Source: Silene latifolia
Lineage: Eukaryota > Streptophyta > Magnoliopsida > Caryophyllales > Caryophyllaceae
NCBI RefSeq assembly: GCF_048544455.1
Contig: NC_133536.1
Coordinates: 201,627,325 to 201,691,324 of the forward strand
DNA length: 64,000 nt
Direction of reading: 5' to 3'
Under the pieces are notes generated by a model. That model searched no databases. It was given only the letters and a program-made list of their open reading frames with translations, and was not told where the DNA came from. The position numbers were made by a program, and so were the translations under genes. Of the stretch, positions 1 through 11,325 are shown piece by piece (within the stretch, counting starts at the first letter, position 1; each line of letters begins with the position of its first letter).

Positions 1-246
1 ACTCAAGCAAGTTTGACAATACAAAGATTTCGATGAAGGATTCAAACTACCTATACAATTAATTTCAAACTGAATAAATAAGACTATCATACTACTAAAA
101 AAAGAACCAACAAAGGCTTGATTCCAGAACAATAAAACTGCTACTATCAAACTACAACTACATTTCAAGCTGTAAAAGAGTTTCAATTGAAGTCCAAGTT
201 GAAAAGAAGGCTCACTACTTCATTTGTATACAACCAAAATACTCCT
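1..246. other. Left flank, no feature recognised
   Basis: AT-rich sequence without a convincing ORF, repeat or RNA gene. It precedes the inferred start of the Copia-1 5' LTR and is probably older intergenic DNA. Confidence 0.4.
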
Positions 247-409
247 TGTTGGATAACACTTCATATCCATGAGCAGGGGCGAATCCAATGAGTAGCAAAG
301 GGTAGCAACCGCTACCCCAATGAAAAAATAAATATTGTTTGCGTATTTAAGCTGCTACCCCAAATATGAGTGTAATGAATAAATAAAACACGGCGCCTAT
401 TGCATGCAT

Positions 410-484
410 GAAAGCTTGTGTGTTCCAGCGGTAAGAGATGTGTTAGATTACCTAGTAGAGCAGGGTTCGAATCCCGGTATCTAC
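410..484 (+). other. tRNA-like segment with Pol III A-box and B-box inside hAT-1
   Basis: A near-consensus A box lies at 421-437 (TGTTCCAGCGGTAAGAG) and a perfect B box GGTTCGAATCC at 464-474, at tRNA-like spacing. No full cloverleaf acceptor stem is obvious, so this is not called as a tRNA gene. The same arrangement recurs in hAT-2 (47914-47969), which suggests it belongs to the transposon family. It may give internal Pol III promoter activity; that is inference. Confidence 0.6.
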
Positions 485-765
485 ATAATGTACAATTTTT
501 TTTTCCTTTTCATATCATTAAATGATCTTTAAATGGTGTGAGGGAATCCGAAATAAATTATAAATTAAGCTCCCACGCTACAATAATTATTCAATATTTA
601 GCTTCTCTTCCTAGTTCCTTTGATGAGTTATTTATTTCAAATTTTCAAATTTTTGATGTCCATTATATTTATGCATAGGGACTTTGTGTTTCTATTTTAC
701 TTGATAATTTTATCATGAAAATAATTGGTCAATTCATAACATGAATTTTAAGTAATTACATAGTA

Positions 766-862
766 CACCCTCCGTCTCAGTCAATAGTCAATAGTTTACA
801 CTTGCTTTATTTCCCTCTCACAAAATAAAGTAAGTGTAAACTATTCACCGGGATAGAGAGAG
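766..862. mobile_element. Stowaway-like MITE, 97 bp, nested in hAT-1
   Basis: The two arms are complementary over most of their length, starting CACCCTCCGTCTCAG and ending GGGATAGAGAGAG. They are flanked by TA dinucleotides (764-765 and 863-864), as expected for Tc1/mariner-type insertion. It is non-coding and folds into a long hairpin. Confidence 0.8.
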
Positions 863-1085
863 TAATGGTTAAGCCTTTTTTTGTATACTATCATAAGTTG
901 TTAAATTATAAAATGAGAATATTAAGTTAGTCTGGAGCACTCATTCATTAAAGCGTTTGTATTTTGAATTTCTATACAGTATGTAACACATTTTTTTTTC
1001 ACAACTTTCCTTTTTCCATATAATAATCCATTTTATATTTTCGCTACCCCAAACTTGAAATCCTGGCTTCGCCCCTGTCCATGAG

Positions 1086-1410
1086 TTAAAAATTTATCCT
1101 AGGTCGACAAATTCAGTTGTCCAAGTTGGATTTTATCCAAAATAAAATCATTAACGCCAATTTCCCCTTCCCCGATGCCTTACCACACCGTTCGTAGAAA
1201 AATCAGCAACAAAAACAAATGTTATGACTTAAATAAATAACAAAGCTATAGTACAATAAAGGACAACCTATAATCTAAAGAAGAGGAAAAAGCAACTGGC
1301 AACAGCAAAGCATCAAGCATATAGAGTCATCTAGTCGTACTAGGTTCTCTCTTTTTTCCGTGTCAGTGTTTTATCCTCAGTGTATTGTCCAGTTCCATTA
1401 GTTGTACATG
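1086..1410. other. Internal part of inferred Copia-1 LTR, no gene
   Basis: Sequence between hAT-1 and solo LTR-1 with no coding potential. With 3979-4109 it would form most of the Copia-1 LTR. Confidence 0.4.
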
Positions 1411-1792
1411 TGAAGAGTTAGGAACGATAAACACCTAAGAGGGGGAGATGGTGAGTTAGGTGTACCTTTTTAAAATTTGTTCTTAACTTAGTTAATTGAT
1501 AACTTAAGTAAAGAACCTTAAAGTACAAACCTTAAAAAACTTAATAGAATATAAGTTCACAAGATGGTACAATCGTTTTATGTCACAGTATAGCTGACTG
1601 TAACACAGAACTTAAATAAGTATGAACAAGAAATAGCAAAGTGAAAGAAAGTAAGAGTAAATGAACAAACAAACGACATTTAAAAAATTGGTTCAGCCTC
1701 TACTCCGTGGCCTACGTCCAACCGTTATTTTATTGCTTGTTTAGAAATTTACTCAAACAACTAAACTCTTATAATGAAAATAACTCGCCAAT

Positions 1793-3241
1793 TGACACGG
1801 TTGTCGCAACCCTATAAAAATTAAACCAACCGGCTTAACTAATATAGTAGAGGTAAGTCGGGTATCGTACTCTACAGGGAGGCTATTATATCTACTTCCT
1901 ATTCTAGTTTGTCACGGTAACAATTGGGTGTTTTGAATTTGTTTTTTAAACTACTAAAAGAGATTAAGACAAAGAGCAAGAGCAATAAAAGCAGTAAAAA
2001 GAAATAGGATGTGATCAAATAAAGAGAAGAATGATAGGATGTTGGTTCACCATGATAATTAGCCAATTTAGTCATAAATAGATCAGTCGACCTAATGTGA
2101 GAAGGGTAAAGGAAAGGTCCTCTCGGTCCACTTTCTGCCCTAAAATAACTAACTTAGCTCTCGCCCTCATTAGTGTAGTCTACTGTTCATAGTAGGTCTG
2201 TTCATTCCAATCTCTCGATCTAGGTCTGAATTTAACCGGACTAACTAGTTTAGAAGCATGCACTCAACTAAACGATTACAATTAAATTGTTATGAAACAG
2301 TTCTCACAATCAAAATCGTCTAACCTTATTATAACGTCATTAATTCACTACCATGGCTCCCCTAATCCTAGCAACAGAGAAATTAGCTACTCATGGCGAT
2401 GAATACCTCAATAACAATAATTAATGAATTAAAGGCAGACATGATATAGGGTAGATGATTAAAAAGAAATAACATAAACTAATAATAATGCTAATTAGGA
2501 CAGAAATTACGAACAAGAATTAAAGGAATGCAAAGAAGAATTAAAGCTTGAATAAAACAGAAAGAGAGATTACAAAGTTCGAGATCCGAAAATTGAAAGA
2601 ACAAAGCAATGTTGCAAAAGGAAGAGAAAGAGTCTGCTTAGTAATTAGGAGTAAAACTATCAGATACAGAAGTGTGTATTAACCTAATTACATCTTCTCT
2701 TTATATAGAGAAGATATTTTTTTAACCTAAACTTAACTTAAGATATTAAATCCTACGATTAAAGACAAAAGTCCTCGATCGAGTAATATAGAACCTCTCG
2801 ATCGAGTAACTTCCCAGCAAAATCCCTCGATCAAACAGTTAGCATCTTCGATCGAGTAACCTCAAAATACCACCTCTCGATCGAGTACAGCAGGGACTCG
2901 ATCGAGAGCATTGTTGACACCCACACTCACTCGATCGAACAGAAAAGGCTTCGACCGAGTACTTAGCCACTGAACCAGCTTGTTTCTTCGTTAGTTAGCT
3001 TTCGAGACCACTTCACGCTTCCCGGGGCATAGTTATTCCGCTCCAAATCTTCCATCTCCATAAATGCACGCTAAAGGGACTGAAAAAGCCACAATTCCGC
3101 TACTTTCGGGTCTGTTCCTGCAATTAAGGCCAAACAAACCAAAGAAGCCTATTCGGGGCATTTCGTAGTGCAAAACTACGAGAATTACATGGAAATGCGT
3201 GCATAAGAGGCCAAAAAGGACTATGTAAAATGCACGTATCA
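1793..3241 (-). mobile_element. Solo LTR-2, 1449 bp, with CTCGATCGAG array
   Basis: Starts TGACACGG and ends GTATCA, with a 5-bp target duplication CCAAT at 1788-1792 and 3242-3246. It shares a GAATCCACAGGGAGG-like block and a cluster of CTCGATCGAG palindromes with solo LTR-5, so the two are related LTRs. Minus orientation is chosen because read that way it starts TGATACGTGCA, by analogy with solo LTR-5. No gene inside. Confidence 0.8.
2775..2965. repeat. Cluster of CTCGATCGAG palindromes in solo LTR-2
   Basis: About eight irregularly spaced copies or near-copies of CTCGATCGAG lie within 190 bp. Intervening sequences are unrelated, so this is a motif array rather than a tandem repeat. The same motif is clustered at the matching place in solo LTR-5 (53040-53205). 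Function unknown. Confidence 0.8.
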
Positions 3242-4110
3242 CCAATCTACCCCGATTTCACTCAACCTTAAGTTACTCCGCTTCAAGAGTTTATATGTTC
3301 TATCTCACAGGTTTACGGAGTCTTTGAATCTCAAGGGTTCACTTAATGAACATGGAGATCACAATTAAGACTTAAACACGAGAATCATGGAAAAAACTCA
3401 TTATGTAACAGTGCAGCGAACTGATACTTGGAGGTTTACAGTTTTTCGAAAACAAATGAAAACTTTTAAAATATGAAAAATGTTTTGGAAATACTTGAAG
3501 AACAGAGCTTTAAATGCACAAATGATTTGCAAAGTTTTACAATAAATTCTTTGGAAAGTCATGAGAAATAAATGAAACTAAGGCACACTATTTATAATGG
3601 ATTTGATCACTAAAAAGTACAACTTAGTTTAATTAAATCCAATATAAAATAAGTAGCCTTTGAATGATGGTAAGTGTTAGGTTTTAGGCTTGGGGCACAA
3701 GTCTTTGATTAAAATCAGAAAACTCTTCCCAAAACACACTGCACTGTTGCATGGTTTTACAGTCACTTGATGAAAATGAGAATGTTTCACTTACTCTTAC
3801 AATTTTCGACTAAGGCTAGGATCATATAATTGTCTTGAATTCTTGTTGGCTTCATCTTGATTTTGGTATTCGTTCTTGAGAGTCCATTTGATTGCTTCAA
3901 TCACTAAACATTTGTAACTAAGAACAAACAATCAAATAACAAGGAGATTTGGCATCATCAACCAAGTGTGTTCTAACAACATGTTTATATACTCTTCATC
4001 ATTGCTTGTACGAACATCAACTCAACACATTTAATATATCATCAAATTCTCTCAAATTCACATCATTTCTTGTTAATGTCTTCCAATTCCTGGAGAATGC
4101 ATAAATGCAA

Positions 4111-4127
4111 TATGGTATCCGAGCCTC
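4111..4127 (+). other. Primer binding site of Copia-1 (one mismatch)
   Basis: The sequence TGGTATCCGAGCC starts a few bases after the inferred LTR end. It differs by one base from the usual plant TGGTATCAGAGC site complementary to initiator tRNA-Met. This fixes Copia-1 as plus-strand and supports the LTR end near 4109. Confidence 0.6.
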
Positions 4128-4293
4128 GGGAATGAGGAGACTGATAACCATACAAGAAGTGCATTTATCCATCTCAAGAGCATTTACTCATCCTCAACCA
4201 CCTGTACGAGTATTTGCTTTTATTCAGTGGTTTCTGCCCTTCAAACTCAGAAACAACTTCACTGCATAACCTAAACAACACAATCTCAACAAA

Positions 4294-5231
4294 ATGGTGA
4301 ACTTAACAATATCTGAAAGTCCTCCTCACAACAATGAAATTTTCAACAACATTATTTTTGAAAACTCTTCCAGCTCCTTCACTACTCCATTCACTATGGA
4401 CCCAACAGATCCACTCTACCTGCATCCAGCTGAAAGTACTCACCCTGTCATGGTGGATACTAAGCTGTCATGCATTGAGAATTATCTGGAATGGAAGAGG
4501 CAAATGGAGATTGCCATCTGCTCCAAAAGAAAACTAGGTTTTCTGACTGGTGTGATCAAAAGGCCCACCAATGATGCTTTCAGAGAATCTGCTTGGGACA
4601 CCTGCAACTGCTTGCTCATAGCCTGGATCATGCACAATGTTGAGCTGCCAATCAAGAGATCTCTCATGTACACTAAGACAACAAAGGGGATCTGGGACTA
4701 TCTTCAAGATCAGTTCTCTGTAAGAAATGGAGTAAGAAAGTTCAGGCTCAACAAGGAACTTGATGAGCTTTCTCAAGGTGAGAAGACTGTCAATGAATAC
4801 TTCACTGAACTTAGGATTCTGTGGCAGAATCTTGAGATCATGAGTGATTGGCCACCAATCACACAAGTCACTCTTGAAGTAAATGCCTGGTTGGATCCTC
4901 AACTGAAAGAACAAGAGGAGAGAAAACTGTTCCAGTTCCTAAATGGCTTGAACACATCCTATGCCACCATAAGAAGCCATGTGCTTATGATGTCTCCACT
5001 GCCAACTGGGGAAGAAGCAGTTGTAATCTTTCAACGTGAAGAAGCTCGGAGAAAGAACTACATATGTGGTGAAAAATGTGAAGCTGAAACCACAGCATTC
5101 TATGCTGGCCAGAGCCAGAAGGAACCTGATGCTCCTTCTGATCAGTTACCACCTGCACCAACCTGCCCTCTGTGCAAAATGAAGGGTCACACTAGGGACA
5201 AATGTTGGAAGGTGATAGGATATCCATCTGA
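4294..5231 (+). pseudogene. Copia-1 gag, 5' part, truncated by CACTA-1
   Basis: Open frame of about 312 codons from an ATG at 4294. It shows the copia-like N-terminal domain (LHPAES..HPVMV, then NYLEWKRQMEIA), the gag central region (WDYLQDQF, FLNGLN) and a C-terminal CCHC zinc knuckle CPLCKMKGHTRDKCW. It forms the virus-like particle and binds RNA. After GYPS the frame runs into the CACTA-1 terminus, and five foreign codons and a stop follow. Removing CACTA-1 continues it as DHPVSKRFPKK, typical of copia gag, up to a TAA near 39034. This is the best preserved part of the element. Confidence 0.9.
5229..5231. other. CACTA-1 target duplication TGA (left copy)
   Basis: TGA directly before CACTACAAAA is repeated at 38970-38972 directly after TTTTTTGTAGTG. 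A 3-bp duplication is the family signature and proves that the two ends belong to one insertion event. Confidence 0.9.
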
Positions 5232-5244
5232 CACTACAAAATAA

Positions 5245-5645
5245 ATAAGAGAAACTGACGGAAATAATCTGTCAATAACGCGTTTTTCCCGTCAGAAACA
5301 CGGGTCCTGACGTTTTTCCGTCAGGAATCGACGTCACTACGATTCGTCACGAAAAACGGGTTCCTAACGGTTTTTTCGTCAGGATTTTCAATTTATGACT
5401 GCTTACTGACGGTTATTCCATCAAAACCCTTATCTAGGATGGGCCAGAAAGTCAACAAAATGTTGACCTTTCTGACGGAAAAACCGTCGGGAAATAGGAA
5501 TTCCTGACGGAAAATCCGCGAGGAAAGTCAACACTATGTTGACTTTCTGACAGAATATCCGTTAGGAATTCCTAAAATTCTGACGGTTTTTCCTTCAGAC
5601 AAGTCAGCAGAATGTTGACTTTCCTGACAGATTTTCCGTCAAGAA
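5245..5645. repeat. CACTA-1 subterminal repeat array (left, 3' end)
   Basis: Many copies in both orientations of CTGACGGAAA and TTTCCGTCAG, often paired as imperfect palindromes. In En/Spm elements such arrays are the binding sites for the TNPA-like protein that brings the ends together. The same motif fills 38455-38960. Confidence 0.88.
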
Positions 5646-6028
5646 AATTATAGGCAGTGACTGGAAATAGCAGCTTGCTGCCCAACCACAATGTCGAATA
5701 TGCATTTTTTTACACCAAACGAATACAACCAAACCTGCAAAAAACCATATACAACCGTCGATCGCCAAGCGGGAATCCATTTTCATGTCGACCACAGGAG
5801 CGGAAATCAAGAGTAGACAACGAAATTATCAATAGAAAACCAAACACGATTGAAAGAACGAAGTTGTTACATAGAAACTAAAGGTCAAATTTGTACGTCG
5901 TCTCATAAAACAATGTCTTTTACATACGAACTAAAATATTAATCCCCAATCATAAGTTTCTAACCTAAGATAAAGCCTTAACATACTAACATAAGATAAA
6001 GACTAACATAATAACATAGACGACGATA
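5646..6028. other. CACTA-1 3' untranslated region
   Basis: Non-coding stretch between the subterminal array and the TNPA-like stop codon. No motif recognised. Confidence 0.5.
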
Positions 6029-7510
6029 CTAATAATTACCTAGAGGCTCAACTTGATCACTACCTCCAAAGCTATGCCCGTCATCCGCATAGTCGTCTCT
6101 ACGAAAAGGGAGAGGGAAACCTGGGCACGAGGGATGGGGTTGAGATTGCTGCATCTGAGCCAAAGCTTGTTGCATGGCTGCCATCTGCTCAGCTTGGAGA
6201 CGGACTGTTTCTTGAATGGTGCGCATTTGTTCCTCAAGAGTTAGTCGTGCGACTCGTTCATTATTCATTTGGCTGACAATTTGAGAAACCATGCTAGGAG
6301 CGTAACAGAACGATCGACGAGCACCTTTGTTACATGGAGGTTCAAACCACACTTCGCCCCCTACATCTCCGTTCCTGAATATCCTGCCACGATTGTCAAA
6401 GCTATCGATAGCGGTGTAGTATGCATGGTACTCGTCTGGAACCTCTCCAGTGGGCCTTGGTCGACTCATCTTTTCCTTGTAAACGGCCTAAAAGAACAAC
6501 AAATAAGGAAAAAATGATATTATATTTAAAAATGAGGAAAGTATAATAAATATTAACATTAAGAATGAGAGAAATACAGTAATTATTAACTTACGTCGGT
6601 CCGAGGATTAACCCACTCGCCCTTCTTGTTTTTCTTGGTCTTCTCAAACAACTTGTAGGATGTGGCCGACTCACCCTGAAAGTAGTATAAAAACATAAAT
6701 TGATTATATTCGGCAATCAGTAATTCTAACCAATTTGTGAAAATAATAAATACAATACTTACCAATTCATTGAAAGCATCGGAGCAACTCTTACGGCCTA
6801 GAGTGTGTGTGCCTAATGCTTTCCCGTCTTTAGCAGCCGACTTTCTATTTGCCGTGTTTATTTTAGAAATTTTGGCAAATTCAGGATCTTTTTCTTCTCT
6901 AGCCTTTAGATTCTCCCATCACCAAGTGTCGGGGACCCAATCGGGCTTTTTCTTTGAATATTTGAGTCCATTAAGAAGCTTGATAATCTGCCTCGTGACC
7001 GCCTTTTGCCATTCGTGCTTAGCGTCATGGTCAACATCGACGGACTTCACATGTTTCTATTTCAAAAACAACTATTTAATTAGTAATAGAAAAGATGACT
7101 TTAATTACAAAAAAAATAAAAAATCGTAAAGTAAATAATAGGTAACTTTAAAATTACCCTTCATGCGTTGTGCATGGCTCGCGTCACTCCATTTGGTGAA
7201 ATACTCGTCATCTGAAATATTATTAGTGAATGACCAACTGACATATTGTTTTACAGAGTTGTCATTCAACCTAAAATTTAAAACATAAATAGATATTAGA
7301 AATTCAAATAATTATTTGAATGATATATTTTTCATAAAGGTAAAAATAAAATATTAGAACACTTACCATTGACCACCTTCTTGGTTTTGTGAGAGAATGA
7401 TATGCATGTTCTTCTATGCCGGTGTTATATTCTAAACATCCCCGTCATCATCATGACCTCTTCGTGCTCCTCCTCACGGTGAGATCCCCACTACTACTCC
7501 ATATCATCCT
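6029..7510 (-). pseudogene. TNPA-like transposase (Ptta/En/Spm, Transposase_24 type) of CACTA-1
   Basis: Second gene of the CACTA element. Exons recovered with GT..AG borders: 7158-7270, 6763-7056, 6595-6675 and 6029-6487 (stop TAG), with less certain upstream coding sequence to about 7510. Recognisable blocks are WENLKAREEKDPEFAK followed by NRKSA and LGRKS (plant transposase Ptta/En/Spm family), then KLFEKTKKNKKGEWV, and a C-terminal Gln/Met-rich coiled-coil-like stretch (LRLQAEQMAAMQQ-like). The product would bind the subterminal repeats and aid excision. The 5' end could not be defined; intactness is uncertain. Confidence 0.7.
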
Positions 7511-7813
7511 TCGAAAGAAATTTGCCATATACTAATTATAAACAATGCAAATTGTTAGTCCAATAAAAATCGTTAGTACAAATTGTTAGTCCAAAAAAAA
7601 TGGAGTGACATGAACAATATAATAAGTATATAATTTAACAATGCAAATTGTTAGTCCAACAAAAATGAAGTGTCATGAACACTAACTATGAACAATGCAA
7701 TCAAACAAACTTCTTAAAAGTGCTTCAAGTTTGATTGAATAATTAAAATTCATACATAAAAATGATTTGATTAAAGTTCATACATTAATATTGTAGAATT
7801 ACAATAACTCCCA
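7511..7813. other. Spacer between CACTA-1 genes
   Basis: AT-rich sequence with three near-repeats of ATGCAAATTGTTAGTCCAA. No gene. Confidence 0.5.
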
Positions 7814-8563
7814 TCACTCATCACTACGAATCAAAAGAGGTTCATCATTTGAAAAAAGCATTCCGACTTCTTTCTCTTCTTCCCCATTTTTCTCTATTCT
7901 ACTTTCTTCAACTTCAACTTCATTATCCTCTTCTTCTCCGACATCCCCGTCATATTCCCTTTCACCAATTTCCACAACCACTTCATATTCATCTTCACTT
8001 TGTGACTCTTCTACCAAAATTGGTGAAAATGAGTGATCATTGACAACCACATCCTCTTGGAAGACAATTTCGCCAACAGAAGCATCAATATGTGATCTTG
8101 CCTTGATTTTAAAAATCGCGGACCATTGATTACCTTTCTTAGTGGTTGGATAAGGAGCATAACAAACTTGATTGACTTGAAAAGCTGCCACGAATGGGTT
8201 CTGTCCACGAAATTTCTTTTTTCTCATTTACATCTATAAGTCCGTATACCTTATGAATATTAAGTCCTTGTTGGGAATTATCAAACCAATCACATTTAAA
8301 TAATATCACCCTATAAACTCTTTGCTTGGTGTAATAAGCAAGCTCAATTATTTCATTTAGGGTTCTGTAATAGTCCAACCCTTCTGTAGAATTCACACAA
8401 ACCCCATTACTTAAGGTAGCTTTTGAAAGATCAACTCCCTCCTTATAAGCTCGAAATTTATAGCCATTGGTAGAATATCATCTCCATGTCTTCACCTTGC
8501 TACTAGGACCTAATGCTAGAGTTATTATTAAAGGGTCATTTAGTCTATAAGACTATCAATAAA
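7814..8563 (-). pseudogene. tnp2: tnp2 transposase of CACTA-1, C-terminal exon (DUF4216)
   Basis: Last exon of the tnp2 gene; read from about 8563 after a TTGATAG acceptor. It shows the DUF4216 domain of CACTA transposases: NGVCVNSTEGLDYYR, then IIELAYY and VILFKCDWFD. An in-frame TGA replaces an expected codon near 8480, and a one-base shift occurs in a run of A near 8230, after which NPFVAAFQVNQVCY and an acidic Glu/Asp-rich tail follow to the stop at 7814. Gypsy-B sits in the intron just upstream. Pseudogene. Confidence 0.85.
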
Positions 8564-8586
8564 ACAATATGTTAATTAAGGTGTTA

Positions 8587-10446
8587 TGTAATAACCCGTA
8601 AAATTATCTTTTTATTACGTAAAATTTTACTTTTATAGATAATTATAAAAAAAAAAAATACTACATAAACCCACGTATACCTTTAGTGTGACTCATCTCA
8701 AACCATCCAAATCATACTGTATGTGAGTCGGAGAATTCTTACCAGATAAGCTTCGTCCTCTCTCTAGAAAATGTGGAGAGAGAAATCTCTCCCAAAAGCA
8801 AAACAAAACATTAAGAAATTTGGGGATCTTGCTGTCTACTCCTCCTAGTTTCATTCTCATCTCTTTTCTTGACTTTTTTTCTCATTATCTTCTTCTTTCT
8901 TTGAGATTATGTAGATTTTGAAATTTGTCCAGTCAAATTTCTTTGATTTATTTTACTTTCTTAAAAGACTCGATTTTATTTGCTCTCCATTTTAGCCTAG
9001 GAGAGCTATATTTAATCATATGTCTTGCTTATAGAAGGTTTAATTAATCAAAGATTAAAACAACATTTTTTTTTTAGATAAATCTCAAAACTTGGTTTGA
9101 GCAAAGCCTATTGGCCAAAAGCTAGATCTGATTTTTGTTTATGGGTTTAAGCTCCTGAAGTTCTTCTTCCGGCGCTTGGCTTTGAGTAATTTGAAGTTTG
9201 CTTTACATGTGCAGTACTGTGATAATGAGTATTTTCTTTCCCGGATTTTTAAAGTTTTGGCCTTTTCTCTCGATAGTTGGTATTTCTTGCCTTTTTTTTC
9301 TTTCTTCAGAGTAATCTTTCTTTCTTGGCAACTAAAAATCGTTTTGATTTTCTGTTACCGCTCTCATATGCAAGGATGTTATAGGTTGATCTCAGATTAA
9401 CCTAGTTTCCTTTCCTTATCAAAAAAAAAAAAAAAATCATACTGCATGTGTGATTTACACAACCTATCAACGAAACAAATGAAAAATGGTTGAGTGGTAA
9501 AAAAAAATAGAGAAATATGAGGCGAAAATAATTATGGGGTGACACTAAGTGAAGCAATAAGGCTTTTTATACCCGCATACGGTATGATTTCGGTATCCTT
9601 CATAGATATAAGTAACTGTTTACCTTTGAAATAAGATATTAGAAATAATTGGTTATATTAGTTTTATTGTTAATTTGATCTTATGATTGTTATACTGCTC
9701 ATATGTTATATTAGTGACCGTCCTATGAATGTATGATGTGATAATAGTGTTGTCGTTATAATGCATCATTGGCCAATTGTAGCATTCGGGATACGATTAT
9801 TGGTTTGAGGTGACATTATGTCGTAACCTGTGTGCACAGAAGGGGGCGTTGGCCCATGAGAACTAAGGGGCGTTGGCCCGAGTGAAATTATTCAGTTCCA
9901 GTGTACATGGAGGTGGGTCTTAGACCAGGTGTGAGTGCGGATCTCCATAGTGTTTCTCTTTTCAGTAATGATATACCAGTATTAGTGTCATATGAATGTA
10001 TATCCTGTTGACATGAGAGTTAGAAATGTGATAATGTTGGATACTAGCAAGGAATAGTGTATTCTGGTAAGTAATTGTTTTGAGGGATATAAAGATGATA
10101 TTATCTTATGAATAAAGGATATGACATAAAGCCGGTGGAGAGAACTGAAGTCATACTCAGCCTATGGTTGGTTGATTCCGTTACTTTCACTCTTTTTCAG
10201 GTACAAGTGTCCGGAAAGGAAAAGTGTGAGGACTTTCAGATAGGATCAATGACCTAATAATTGGATGAATATGTAATAGAGTTATTAGTTTTTAACTTTA
10301 ACAAGTGTATTTATCTTTATTCTTGTAATAGCCTTGTATTTTCCTGAAGGGAAATACGGCGGTGACGCCCTTGTAATTCCGTTGTTGTCTATTATTAATA
10401 AAAAGAGTCATTTTGAGCTGCATGTGTGCTTATCCAGGGCGTTACA
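8587..10446 (+). repeat. Gypsy-B 5' LTR with nested retroposon
   Basis: Begins TGTAATAACCCG and ends GGGCGTTACA. Comparison with the 3' LTR shows an extra segment at 8726-9433 plus its duplicated target. Two GGGGCGTTGGCCC-like units occur near 9843-9880. Confidence 0.92.
8726..9433 (+). mobile_element. Poly(A)-tailed retroposon, about 710 bp
   Basis: Absent from the other Gypsy-B LTR. It is bounded by a long direct duplication (left copy 8709-8725, AAATCATACTGTATGTG; right copy near 9434-9450 with one change) and ends in a run of 16 A. That is the signature of target-primed reverse transcription, so it is a short LINE-type or LINE-mobilised insertion. No reverse transcriptase is encoded and no Pol III boxes were recognised. 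The 5' part contains GGAGAGAGAAATCTCTCCC, a potential hairpin. Confidence 0.8.
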
Positions 10447-11325
10447 GATTGGTATCAGAGCCGCCCTGCAACCACGTGGTGAGCCTTCGGCCGCACGTCT
10501 AGCGGGGAAAAGATCCTTGGGGCTAGTTTATAAAACTCGTAGGAGACTAACATAGAAACCGACTAATAGAGAGAGTGGGTAGATTTTATGAGAATTAGAT
10601 ATTATTGTAAGACTAGTGTTCTTTATACATATTTTTATGAAATGTGTATTTGTGACTTGTGCGTGTTCTATTTTATTTAATGTAAATTGCATGAGTTACT
10701 TATTTCATATGGTTAGTTATATATATTAAGGTGACAGGTTAGTCAAGTTTTATTAGAGTAGGAAAGGTTAAGTAAGTTTCGTGACATTCTAACTTTAGGA
10801 TTTACACTCCGTGTCCTTCCGCTCATTAAATATTGGTGTACTTTTGGTGATTTTAAAGTTTTGATACTCAAACTGTTTCACGCATTACAAAAAAATAATT
10901 TTAACAAGTTCAAGTTCTTTTAGTGCATTTTGAAAATTTAATGTTGTATCTTCAGAAGAAAAAAAAATTACCTTTACAAAAAAAATTGAAAATGAATTTT
11001 TCAAGTTTTCTTTTTATTTAGCTTGTGCGGTGGTGGGATGCTAGGACTTGTTATTACTGACGTCTAATAACTGGTTCAGCGCCTAACGCATAACTTGAGT
11101 TCGTATTTGAAATGGATCACTCAAATTCTTGTTCGCGACGAGAATTCCTGCATTCCGTTATATAAGGGAAACATTTTTCTTTAATCATTTCATAAATTTG
11201 ATAGAGAAACTATTGTTAAATAAAATTCTCTTCTTTCTCGCACTAAGTTTTGAGAAACTAAAGTTTTAACTTTTTATTTTCTATTTTCAAGTTTCGGGAC
11301 GAAACTTATTCTAACGAGGGTAGAA
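10447..11325 (+). other. Gypsy-B interior, non-coding
   Basis: Contains the primer site at its left and a short purine tract at its right end, but no gag or pol homology. Transposition would need proteins from another element. Confidence 0.8.

Larger units (their letters stand above)
274..1077. mobile_element. hAT-1: non-autonomous hAT element, 804 bp
   Basis: Terminal inverted repeats CAGGGGCGAATCCA (left) and the complement of CAGGGGCGAAGCCA (right) differ at one position. They are flanked by a perfect 8-bp target duplication TCCATGAG at 266-273 and 1078-1085, diagnostic of the hAT superfamily. Just inside each end is a GCTACCCC subterminal motif that also occurs in hAT-2. No transposase ORF is present. 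The interior contains a tRNA-like segment (410-484) and a nested Stowaway-like MITE (766-862). Confidence 0.92.
1411..3978. mobile_element. Solo LTR-1, interrupted by solo LTR-2
   Basis: Starts TGAAGAGTTAGGAAC and ends GTTCTAACA, flanked by the 5-bp direct duplication ACATG at 1406-1410 and 3979-3983. Without the nested insert it is about 1.1 kb, with TG...CA ends and no internal coding region: the mark of a solo LTR left by recombination. A GAGGGGGAGATGG motif near the left end resembles a sequence often seen in plant copia LTRs; the family assignment is weak. Confidence 0.75.
247..4109 (+). repeat. Copia-1 5' LTR (inferred), interrupted by hAT-1 and solo LTR-1
   Basis: The segment begins TGTTGGATAAC and ends in CA just before a primer-site-like sequence. 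Subtracting hAT-1 (with its 8-bp duplication) and solo LTR-1 (with its 5-bp duplication) leaves about 476 bp, a usual copia LTR length. There is no second LTR to compare with, so the start could be elsewhere. Confidence 0.45.

Noticed and set aside
421-484. Functional tRNA gene in hAT-1
   Set aside because: The boxes are good, but acceptor and anticodon stems cannot be paired convincingly; kept only as a tRNA-like segment.
2775-2965. CRISPR array or satellite DNA
   Set aside because: The repeats are 10-bp palindromes with irregular spacing in plant LTR DNA; no spacer/repeat periodicity.
9176-9400. 74-codon hydrophobic ORF
   Set aside because: Lies in the poly(A) retroposon, Phe/Ser-rich from T-rich sequence, with no upstream signals.
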